A stretch of 64,000 nucleotides of DNA, taken from Oenanthe sinensis (Eukaryota; Streptophyta; Magnoliopsida; Apiales; Apiaceae). Of the stretch, positions 46,301 through 56,600 are shown in pieces. A program made the translations under genes and the position numbers. How positions within the stretch are numbered: the stretch's first letter is position 1; every line of letters begins with the position of its first letter. Under the pieces are notes generated by a model. The model did no database searches and had not been told where the DNA came from. It saw only the letters and a program-made list of their open reading frames with translations. Where the stretch lies: contig JAPMAC010000197.1 of NCBI GenBank assembly GCA_028671895.1, forward strand, positions 7,915,501 to 7,979,500, written 5' to 3'.

Positions 46301-47577
46301 AGAAAAGCCTGAGAACATTGAAGAACAAAATAAGAAGGATGCAGAACTGTCAATGAAGTTATTTGAAGAAGAAAATCCAGGAATGGATCCAGCTGCTGTA
46401 GAAGAAGAAGTGAAGAAAACTAGTACTAACAATGCTCAAGTCCAGAAGAAAAGAAGTGCAAGAATAAAGAGAATCCCAGTTTAAAAAAAAGTGCTTGTTC
46501 AAACAAAGAAGAATGTATCCAAGGCTATTGAAGTGTAAAAGCCCGTTGATGTGCAAAAGCCAACTATAACTAAACAAGTTTCAACAAATCCAACTCCTGT
46601 AATTTCAAAGAATGCTCCAACAAAACCCAAAACTTCTCTTACATTGCTTGATACTACTTTCCTACCAGGAGGAAAAAGTTTTGAAGATGAGGAAGAGGAA
46701 TAACAAACTCTGAGCAGAAAGAAAAATCTTGATCTTCCGTGGACTAAATCTGAAACTTTAACTCTCAATGCCAGACTTGGTAAAAAAAGGGTGGTATTGG
46801 TGATTCACAAGCTAAGTTCTACAGGGGTGAAGAAAATACCTTCATAGATCCTTTTTCTTTAAAAGACAAGCCTGAGGAAGAATTGAATCAAGAACATTTG
46901 GACAAGTTGATAGTTGTTCATGTAGTAAAGGACTTTTTTGATGGTGCTCAAGCTAAGGAAAAGTTTTTGTATTTCTTGAAGAATGGAAGAGTGATGAAGA
47001 TTGTTGAAGAAGATTTAATCCATAAGTCATCTTAAGAACTTGAATATGGTCTTTATCCCCTAAATGATGAAAATGAAGCTACAACTTGATGGATGAAGAT
47101 TCTGGAAGGAGTGGTTGATGAGAAGAAAAATAATGAGAGGATGTTATTGTTAAACACTGAGGTTTATAGACCAGGATACATGCTTGAAGATGGTACTGAG
47201 AAAGAAATCACTAAAGGGATGCTATGGTTAAAATGGTGTTAGGAATTCCTACACTTATACTAAACCCTGATGGAAAGAAAGCTTGTTGCATTCCTCTAGA
47301 TGATAGAATGGAAAGAACTTCGGTTTAAAACTTGAGAGCTACAATATTCTAGATTGATGATTCTTCTGATCAGATGAAATATTTAAAAGAAAAGCTGATT
47401 GAATTATTGAAGAATGCTGAGAAGAAATTACTGGACAAGTTTTTATCTAAAGATTTTTCTTATAGGAGGATATAAGTCAAGAAGGAAAAATTAAACTCTG
47501 GTACATTTGTCTCTATGGTTTCTGACATCATAAGTAGAATTTATGTTTTACTGAATAAAGTATAAATTAGGGGAGAT
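43314..47577 (+). pseudogene. Element D extra ORF, main part, and 3' UTR
   Basis: It continues the ORF started at 33446. LRKEWSFFFDCITRAFTAKCINFDAI is the counterpart of LRKEWSYFFDAI in family A, so the two extra ORFs are homologous although most of the length has diverged. Open pieces are 43531-43965, 44027-44215, 44309-45370, 45398-45595, 45685-46023 and 46197-46484. They are Lys/Ser/Thr/Pro-rich with QEPxxQS repeats (44600-44800) and NSD repeats from AACTCTGAT words. A helical region (about 45700-45960) and Glu/Lys-rich repeats (SKRLEEEEKPEN) follow. After 46500 it is too broken to follow. The polypurine tract TAGGGGAGAT ends at 47577. Confidence 0.68.
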
Positions 47578-48195
47578 TGTTAGAAATGCAAACACTGATG
47601 TTGTCAAAGAATATCACAAATAGAGTTTATTAAAGAATATATTTTATGCTTACGTCATCAGAGTATGGAAGCTATCGACACAGTTTACTCTATCAGAGAA
47701 TACTCAATCAGAGTTTACTCTATAATAGAATACTCAAAAAGATTTTACTCAGACAGAGTTTAATCAAAACAGAGTTTAAGCAAATCAGAGTTTAAGTCAA
47801 TCAGAGATTGTAAACCGACAGAGATTATAAAGATCAGAGTTTATCAAAGAAGAAAACAGATAAATCAGAGATTGATTAGGATAAAGATGGAAGTGTCTTA
47901 TTATAATCCAATTACCTTTCTGAAATTTATCCTTAATCAATATCCTTGTTATTTGATTTTGTAACTGTGTACTATATAAAAACAGAATTAGGTCAACATT
48001 GTATTATTCACATAATTATCATTCTCATAACCTAGTAGCTCTGAAGAACATTGATTTTTTTGAGAGAATTTTGTCTTCAGTTAAGTAAAGTTAATGAAAA
48101 GCAGCTCATATTTTACATACTTGTGTTCTTAGTCGATTGATCTGATACTATTATATTCAACCCCCCTTCTATAATATTTTAATATCTGGGCAACA
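47578..48195 (+). repeat. 3' LTR of element D
   Basis: It starts TGTTAGAAATGCAAAC after the polypurine tract and ends near CTGGGCAACA. U3 carries many CAGAGTTTA/TCAGAGA words (47650-47875). TATATAAA lies at 47973-47980, and the U5 motif TTCAACCCCCCTTCT near 48155-48170. The outer end is placed by the CA terminus; the paired target copy is outside the window. Confidence 0.75.
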
Positions 48196-48699
48196 CAGAA
48201 GTTGGAAAAATAGAGGAGAAGTGGTAACAAGAGAACAAGACTTCATCCCTGTCATCCTAAGGGGAGTAGTGATGAGTCTGAGAAATGAATATAATATTAC
48301 TTGTATAATATGTTCAGTGCTAGAGGATCAAACATCTTTCATTTCAGTTACTCAAGTAATCTGGAAATGTAGAATCTGAAGCAGAGAAACTAACAACTGA
48401 AGATGTACCAATGATACCCATACATAAAAGTTCAACTCTAGAAGAAGGTGAAGTTGATACTTTTGAAGCTGGTAATTGTAGATAAGTCAAGATAGAACTT
48501 TGTAAAATATGTTTAGTGTAGAGGAACATCTATCTTGTATTTATCTTTCAAGCATGAATCTGGAAAATTGTTAAATATAATACCTGAACTTTTTTTATTA
48601 TTTAAAGTTCTTAAATGTCGTATTACTTTCTTAAGTTGTTAGTTGAGTTATCCTCTAGAAATTTGTGTGTTAAATGTTTAACAACAAATAGGGGGAGAT
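48196..48699 (+). other. 3' internal end of element H (untranslated), with a diverged repeat
   Basis: No gene. It ends in a typical polypurine tract (AATAGGGGGAGAT, to 48699), so it is the tail of another copia element whose body is not in the window. About 70 bp near 48300-48370 (ATATGTTCAGTG...TCTGGAAAT) recur diverged near 48502-48570. Confidence 0.55.
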
Positions 48700-49344
48700 T
48701 GAAAGGCATATGACTAGGCCTATTTATAATAATTAGATGACAACTCAACTCAGATAAGAAAGAGCAGTAAATAATAAATATGATAACATGAATCCGGACG
48801 AAGATAGTCAACTAGACATGAAGAATCAAATTATCAGAAATATTCTTATGAGATTGCTACTCAACACTAGAAGAAGTTCATTAATATATTCAAGCGTCAG
48901 TGAAAAATAAAGAAGTAATATCTCAGAAGAATTCGGAAGATACAAAAGGTTTTAAGTGGCTACTACACGAAGATTCCAGAAGAAGAAAACTCAAGAGGAA
49001 GCACAGTAAAGCAGAAAAATAATAGAAGGCCAAAACTTAAAGGTTAAAAGGGGGAGAATATTTATTAGAGTATGACACAAATGAACTAGACAGTATATTT
49101 GTGTGTCAACCAAATTAATAAATATTCATCATCTAGCTTAAGTGGTTTTATGACAGAAGACAAAGCGAAGACGGAAAGATTTCAGAGCTGAAAGCACGGT
49201 TAAACAAGTCAAAATAGTATTTTAATTCTACTATCAAAAATAAATAAATTATTTAATTTATTTAATTAAATTAATTCAAGTTGAATTTAATTTAATTTAT
49301 AAATTATTTAAGTAAAATAAGTAAAATTAATTTATTTTAAAAGA

Positions 49345-49680
49345 TATGACTTAATATGACTTTTAATATAATTTAAAAGAATTATATAATAAAAGTCACA
49401 CCGAATTCTGGTATTAAAAAGTCATTCCAAAATTCAATTGAGAAAGTCATACCGAAGGCTGTGTAAAAAAGTCATACTGAGCAAATCTAGAGAAAGTCAT
49501 ACCAAGCCAATGATTTGTTTAATTTAAAAAGTTATACCAATTTTTTAATTAAAAATTCATACCGAATATGATTTTAGAAAAGGCATACCGATTTTATAAA
49601 AGTCATACCGAGCTATTTAAAAAGTCATACAAGCTTAAATAAAGTCTTAAAATTTTCATGTTCTAGAAAGTCATACAATC
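49345..49680 (+). repeat. Array of AAAGTCATACCGA words in the element H LTR
   Basis: About eleven copies of AAAGTCATACCGA or close variants, spaced 20-40 bp irregularly, end just before the TATA box. Two reverse copies (TATGACTT, 49345-49370) precede them. Confidence 0.75.
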
Positions 49681-49693
49681 TTTACAAATCCTC

Positions 49694-49701
49694 TATAAAT
49701 A
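49694..49701 (+). promoter_or_regulatory. TATA box of element H LTR
   Basis: TATAAATA directly downstream of the repeat array, the expected place for an LTR core promoter. Confidence 0.5.
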
Positions 49702-50050
49702 TGAGTTGAGCTCTTCATTATTTGTGTTAGTTGAAAACATTCAAATTCAGTAATTTGTCAGCATTGTAATATTCATAAACTTTCTGTGCTCATTGAAATA
49801 TAGATATTAAATTAAAAAAATTCATGTCAAAATCGTTCTAGAACACTTTATTAGTTATATAAACTTTCATCATATTAATTTTGTAATATTTTTCAAGTTA
49901 AAAATCATATCTTCTACTTGAACAGTATTTCATAATAATTAATATTTCGTGAGAAATTAAAATAATATTTTCAATCCAATATTTCGTGATTCAATATTGA
50001 TATTGTATTCAACCCCCCTTCTACAATATCAGGGACCAATATTGACCCAT

Positions 50051-50430
50051 TTACTTCTTCTGCAGGGCAAAAATATAAAATCAAATGAGATCACCAGAGC
50101 ACCATAATATTGTTAGCATAAATTCGTAAGTGGGGTTGCGTTTGGTAGACAAATTTATTAATTGGTTTATGTGAATGACAATGTCATTGCATTAGAAATA
50201 TACATTACGAAGCTGTTTTGATAAGAGTTGGAATATGCTTTCAATTTGTTCATATTTGAATAAGTTTATAATTTAGATAAAACAATTTGGAGCGCATAAG
50301 GCCAGTTGGTTCATATCATTTTTTTTTTTGCAATGTATGTTGAGATGTTAAAAAGGCCATGGTGTCATATGTTCATAGGCATATCAAGTGTATAGACCAT
50401 TATGTTGAGAGGTTAAGATTTCATCATCTC
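50051..50430. other. Unassigned AT-rich stretch
   Basis: I see no ORF, repeat or LTR signal here. It lies between the element H LTR and the Helitron remnant and may be Helitron interior or older host sequence. Confidence 0.4.
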
Positions 50431-51846
50431 TTAAATCTCAGACCATTTGGTATTACATGTCATGGTAAGAAATAATGAAGGATGTCCAATAACTCTGCAT
50501 AATTGCAAGGGCATCCTTAAAATGGTGAGACATATATCGTTGAGATCTGGTGAATGAAGTAGGAAGTACAATAATTTTTCCAACAAATTTTGGATCATGG
50601 TCACCTTTGCGTAGAGCATCACATACTGAATGATACGAATCAGAACGTATTGTGGTCTTATGCGTACTTATCCAGTCAAGACGTTATTGCTCCATGGCAA
50701 AAAAAGTATCTACAACATATTGCTGCCAAAGAAGACCACCAAGATGAGGAGTCAGTCCTGCAACGCCATGTATAAAGTGTGATGGACATTTTGCAAAAGT
50801 CTGAAATGTGTGAGCTCAACGTGGTTCAAGGAAAAAAATAATTGAGTGCATTAAAAAATAAAAAAATAATTACCATTATAATTTAAAAATATACCTTCAC
50901 ACAAATGTATCATTGACATGTAGCAATAGTATTCTTTCATGGTTACAAATTCCCTATGTCACCTTTCTTCAATGTCGTCATCTTCAACAGGATTTTTTTT
51001 TGAAACGCGTACCAACATTTTTCAAAGGTATTTCTGTGTGAAAACCATCTCCAGCATGAGGGAATAACAGAGGATATTGACACTGCATGAAAAACATGTC
51101 AGTTTCCCATACTCTTTTTAGCTTTCTACCTAGTCTAGTCTCAACAATAGTATCCCTAAAGCTTGCATTGTCCACATCTTTAATCACGATGAGGCCTCCA
51201 TGTTCATTAGTGGGTCCAATAATATTAGGCCAACCACTTTGAGAATAAGAAGATAACAATACCAATTTGAACCCATCCTGCTCATTTTCCTTGAACCGTT
51301 CTCTAGCCTGAAGAAAATAACCTACCAACTTATTGTGACGATACAACATGCGGGATAAATCTTCTACAATACCTTGATCAACACTGTCTCTAGCATTCTC
51401 AATAATGTTCATTATATTATCAATTTCATTGTCTATGTCATATATGTATAGTTTGCAAAATTTCAGGGAGTCACCTTCTTCCGGAAGCATGCTACCTACT
51501 AAGTGAATATTTTGTCCCTTAACTTTGAAATAATAAGGATCCCTCCCTTTTTTATATGATGATCAATATTCTCGCCAGTTGAACACATGGAAAACATAGC
51601 ATTATAAATGCGTATGTTTGCATTAAAATGTTTGGAATGTGAACTGTTGCCAAGAAGACTGGAAAGAGGCTCTGGTGCTGGTTTCTCAGATGGAAGGTGG
51701 ACGATGCCATACCTGCAACAAAGAGAAAATGTAGGTTCACCGCGCTTGCATTTTTTGTTGTTCCGTTCCATTTTCAACAGTGTAGCACTGCAGTTTTGGC
51801 AAATAGATGATGGTCCACCAAGATTCATGTAACTTAGGGCTGTCAA
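50431..51846 (-). pseudogene. Helitron Rep/helicase gene fragment (N-terminal Rep-side domain)
   Basis: The minus strand matches the N-terminal Helitron helicase-like domain in order. ICQNCSATLLKMER and PTFSLCCRYGIVHLP are at 51846-51630. LPEEGDSLKFCKLYIYD, LYRHNKLVGYFLQARERF and CQYPLLFPHAGDGFH are at 51490-51020. After an intron-like gap (about 50925-50810, GT...AG) come LLWQQYVVD, KIIVLPTSFTRSQRYM and TMTCNTKWSEI (to about 50431). Stops and frameshifts occur between pieces. The replication-initiator HUH/tyrosine motifs and helicase are not found. It is a truncated, dead copy. Confidence 0.72.
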
Positions 51847-52436
51847 AAAAATTTAAAAAATCCGATATCCGTCCGGAATATCTGCATTCATATTCGAGAT
51901 TAAGTGGATATTATCCGTATTCGAGACAAAACAGATATTATCGATATCAGAATCCGGCAAGTTCGGATACGAATACGGATATAGACATATTTGTATCCGA
52001 AAAAATCCGAATTCGAAATTAAATATATATTATATTTAAATAATACTAGTTTATATCCCGTGCGATTCATGGATCGATTTTTTTAGTATTTTATTATTTT
52101 AATTTTAATATTTTTGTTAATAATAATTTAAATTTTATTTAATGTTGTACATATGTATTTTCTATAATTTTTATATACTTTATTTGTATTTCAATTTTAA
52201 TAAGATAATATTTACGTGTTTTGGATATATTTTAGTTAAGAGTATTTGTATTCTAATAGGATAGTGTTTGTGTGTTTTGTTTATGGGTGTGTTTTAGTTA
52301 GAAGACTAATGTGAGATGTGTTTAATATAGAGATTAATGTTAAAAAAGTTAGGTCCAACAATAACTATTCAGCCCAAATACCGACCAACTATCAAACCGA
52401 CTACCAAACTTTTAATGAATCACAGATGAAGAATAG
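51847..52436. other. AT-rich spacer with possible DNA-transposon end
   Basis: No gene. AGGGCTGTCAAAAAAATTT at 51837 followed by repeated ATCCGATATCCG/TATCCGTATTCG words (51860-52010) resembles hAT-type terminal and subterminal sequence. However, no opposite end is visible, and TTTTTGACAG on the minus strand could equally be an intron acceptor for the Helitron exon. ACTAGTTTATATCCCGTGCGAT at 52047 starts a second AT-rich stretch. It ends where the truncated LTR of E begins. Confidence 0.35.
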
Positions 52437-53553
52437 AAAACGAACGAGTTTGAATAGAAAATTAACCTTAATCGCTACGGCGCAAGCGATTCAAATCCAC
52501 GTCTTCTACTGTATTCCCGTATTCACCTTGAGCGAAGTGTGGCCTTCGATCCTCCCAAGGTTGCCTCCCTTCTAACTTTGAGATCTTGGAACCCTAGTTC
52601 TTGGTTGCCTCCTTGAACGGCTGCTCACAAAAACCCTAGTTCTTTCCAACTCGTAGCTAGAAGAGAATAAGATGAATATATAGGCTATAGTAGGGATCCT
52701 GGATAATTAGGTCGGGCCTTCCAATGACATTCTGGGTCAAGCCCAATGTCATTAAATATTAATTCAATCCACTAAAGAATTAATATTTGCACTACCTCTC
52801 CTAATGCCGTAATTTAATTATTTAATTCGGCTCCAATATTATTTGCTTATTAAATTCCCCATGTTTAAGATATCGAATGTCCATTAATTAAATTAATTTC
52901 TGATAATTAATTTAATCAATATCTTTTATCCTTGATCATCCACTCAACCTTATAATTATGCAAGAACAAATCTGCCTGCAGGACTGAAGCATAATTATCT
53001 TTATGAGCTTTCAAGAGGACATCATCACCCGAATATTTTCGGACACGGTTTCCTTTTATAGTCAATATCCCACTCTGTATGCAATGTCATTGTCCAAAAC
53101 ATAATATTGTGATTAACAAAAAATCACATCACATATGAATCAAAACATGTGCATTGCATACAAGTGTCAATCACTGTATCCGGATTAAGAACCTAAGCAA
53201 TAATAATATTATAGAATCTTAGTTCTTCTTTATTATCAGAATAGAAGAACAATTCTAATATTTTAATCCCGTTCAATATACACAAAGCATACAAGTATTA
53301 TTCAATAATCAAGATAGATTATTTCCAAATAATACTTCAGTCATTCCAGTGGTTTGTTTAACTCCACTTAAACTGTGAACATTTATTATATTATATATAG
53401 ACACTGACAATCTAATCTTCTGTTATCCCATTTGATACTAGATTATCCACAATATATAATATACAAACAGTGTTAAAATACGCATTCAAGATTCTCAATA
53501 AAAAAAGACAATGTCATATACTTCAAACGAATAGTTCAGTATACTCCCTAACA
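52437..53553 (-). repeat. 3' LTR of element E, outer end truncated
   Basis: It matches 59252-60368 but lacks the terminal 41 bp that would end in GTCCCAACA on the minus strand. The sequence beyond is unrelated AT-rich DNA. Confidence 0.9.
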
Positions 53554-53564
53554 ATCTCCCACTT
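53554..53564 (-). other. Polypurine tract of element E
   Basis: AAGTGGGAGAT on the minus strand directly before the 3' LTR. Confidence 0.8.
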
Positions 53565-53632
53565 ATACTCAAGCTATTCTTTGAGTATATCAGTGTTATA
53601 TTACAAGCAATCCACTACCAATTAAATAACTA

Positions 53633-56600
53633 TTATGTGACCATACATCTGACTCCTATCGCCTCCACATGCTGCTCAAAAGCCTTAGCTGGTAAGCTCT
53701 TTGTGAAAGTATCTGCCCGGTTGTCCTTTGATGCTATATCAGTCACAATAATATCTCCTCGCTTAACGAATTGTCGTATAAGGTGATACTTACGCTCGAT
53801 GTGTTTTGTTGCCTTATGGTCTCGCGGTTCCTTTGCATTTGCCACAGCACCAGTGTTATCACAATACACTGTCAAGCTCCTAGGCAAATTAGGTACCACA
53901 TCTATGTCCAAAAGAAAGTTTCTGAACCATATTGCCTCTTTGGCTGCCTCCGAAGCTGCCACATATTCGGCTTCCATGGTAGAGTCAGCAACGCATTTCT
54001 GCTTTACACTCCTCCATATTACAGCTCCACCTCCTAAGGTAAACACATATCCCGAGGTTGATTTCCTCTTATCTCTATCTGCTTGGAAATCTGAATCGGT
54101 ATATCCTAGAGGTAACAAATCTGAGGCCTTGTAAATTAGCATATACTCCTTAGTCCTTCTCAGGTACTTGAGTATAGCCTTTACTACACTCCAATGTTCC
54201 TGTCCTGGGTTTGACTGATATCTGCTAACCATGCCCACGGCAAAACAAATATCAGGTCTCGTACATAACATTGCATACATTAAGCTTCCGCATGCCGAAG
54301 CATAGGGAACCGCTTTCATGCTCTCTATCGCCTCTGGTGTCTTAGGACACTGTTTCTTTGATAGAGCAACTCCATGTTTATAAGGTAGGTTACCCTTTTT
54401 GGAGTCCTGCATGTTAAACCGAGCCAATACCTCATCAATATAGGGCTCTTGGGATAAAGCCAACATCCTTTTCTTGCGATCCCTTATAACTTTGATCCCA
54501 AGGATGTATGCCGCTTCACCTAAGTCCTTCATTTCGAACTGTTTGAACAACCATGCCTTTACCGCTGATAACATCCCTATATTGTTTCCAATGAGTAAAA
54601 TATCATCTACGTATAGCACTAGAAAAGTCACTGAACTACCCTCACATTTCTTGTACACACACGACTCGCTTGGACATTGATCAAATCCGTATGTCTGGAT
54701 TACCTGATCAAAGCGAATATTCCAATACCTAGAAGCTTGTTTAAGTCCATAAATGGACTTCTTAAGCTTACATACCAGATGCTCTTGGCCTTCCTTAATG
54801 AATCCTTCTGGTTGTTGCATATAGATGATCTCATCATCAAGACTCCCATTTAGGAAAGCTGTCTTGACATCCATTTGCCAAATCTTATAATCGAGATGAG
54901 CTGCTATAGATAAAAGAATCCAGATCGACTTTAGCATGACTACTGGCGAAAAGGTTTCCTCATAATCGATCCCTTCTTTCTGAGTATACCCTTTCGCAAC
55001 AAGTCTTGCTTTCCAAGCTTTTACCTTTTTGTCAGATCCTCTTTTTCTCTTGTAGATCCACTTACATCCAATGGGTTTTACACCTTTGGGTGGTTCCACG
55101 AGCTCCCAGACTTGATTTGAATACATAGATTCCATCTCAGATTTCATTGCTTTTTGCCATAGATCTGCATCTTTGTCTTGCAGTGCTTCCTCGTATGTCA
55201 TGGGATCCTCATCATGTTCCTCAGAGACCAAGTCCGAAGACTCTCCCAATAACATGAATCTGCTGGGTTTACGAATAACCCTCCCACTACGACGAGACAC
55301 CGGTGTGGTATTAGTGATAGGTTGTGTGTTCTCTTGTGGCTGTTCTACTTGTACTATTGGCACTTGTTCATTATTTGTCTCTCCCACTAGTTCCTCTAAA
55401 ACGACACTGCTCATGGGTTTATGGTTCATCATATAGTCCTCCTCTAGGAATCTAGCATTGGTACTAACAATGACATCCCGATCCTTAGGACTATAAAATA
55501 AATATCCTTTCATTCCCATGGGATAGCCTACAAAAAGCCTTACTTCTGTACGAGATTCTAACTTAGTCACGTTCTTGTTCAACACATGTGCTGGACAACC
55601 CCATATCCGAATATGTCTTAGACTAGGTTTTGAACCAGTCCACAATTCTTTTGGAGTCTTAGGAACTGACTTAGAAGGAACTAAATTCAAAAGATAAGCT
55701 GCTGTTTCTAAAGCATGTCCCCAAAACGACTTGGGTAATTCTGAATAACTCATCATCGATCTAACACTCTCCAAAAGAGTACGATTCCTTCTCTCCGCTA
55801 CACCATTCTGTTGGGGTGTTCCAGGTGCAGTCAACTGAGACATGATCCCATTCTTTGATAAATAATCCCTAAATTCTCCAAGCAAGTATTCGCCACCACG
55901 ATCTGATCGTAGTGACTTGATACATTTTCCATGTCGCTTCTCCGTTACAGTTTTGTACTCCTTGAACTTGTCAAAGCACTCTGATTTACGGCGCAACAAA
56001 TAAATGTATCCATATCTAGAATAATCATCAATAAAAGTGACAAAATATTCATAACCACCTCTTGCTTGAATATTCATGGGTCCACATAAATCAGTATGAA
56101 CCAATTCTAACACTTCTTTGGCTCTATTCCCCTTTGCCTTAAAAGGCCTAGTGGTCATTTTACCTTCCAAACAGGATTCACAGACTGGAAATGGCTCCAC
56201 TGCCAATGAGCCTAAAGGCCCATCTACTACCAGTCTTTGAATCCTCCTCAAGTTAATATGACCTAATCTTAAGTGCCAAAGATATGTTTGGTTCAAAGAA
56301 GAAGGTTCCTTTCTTTTAGTAGTGATAGAAGATGTGTTATTTAATACCCTATGTTGTAGTTGCAGTGCAGGTTGATTAGGAGTGATTATGTATAAATTGT
56401 CTTGCAATGTACCAGAACATATAACTAGTTTATTCCTCATAATTGAAACATTATGATCCAAACAAACATTATAACCATCCAAAGCAAGTTTAGAAACCGA
56501 AATTAAATTCCTTCTAAACGAAGGTACATAAAGACAATTGTTCAAAACCAAATTCCTATCATCACCAAAAGATAAATTAACATCTCCCACTGCAACTACT

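Larger units (their letters stand above)
31217..48195 (+). mobile_element. Element D, copia retrotransposon with extra ORF (5' part outside window)
   Basis: D runs from the middle of its integrase gene (cut by G at 31216) through RT, part of RNase H, the extra ORF and the 3' LTR at 47578-48195. The C locus interrupts it at 33743-43313. The word AACTCTGAT recurs in its integrase-RT linker and extra ORF, and the reverse complement recurs in its LTR. It is older than G and C, which lie inside it. Confidence 0.8.
48700..50050 (+). repeat. LTR of element H (right end approximate)
   Basis: It starts TGAAAGGCATATGAC after the polypurine tract and has U3, TATA and the U5 motif TTCAACCCCCCTTCT (50009-50022) in order. 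The right end is uncertain by about 30 bp because no clear CA terminus or target copy decides it. Confidence 0.6.

Noticed and set aside
51837..52045. A complete hAT transposon starting AGGGCTGTCAAAA
   Set aside because: Only one end-like sequence is visible, and no matching inverted end or 8-bp duplication is found. It is kept only as a possibility in the spacer entry.
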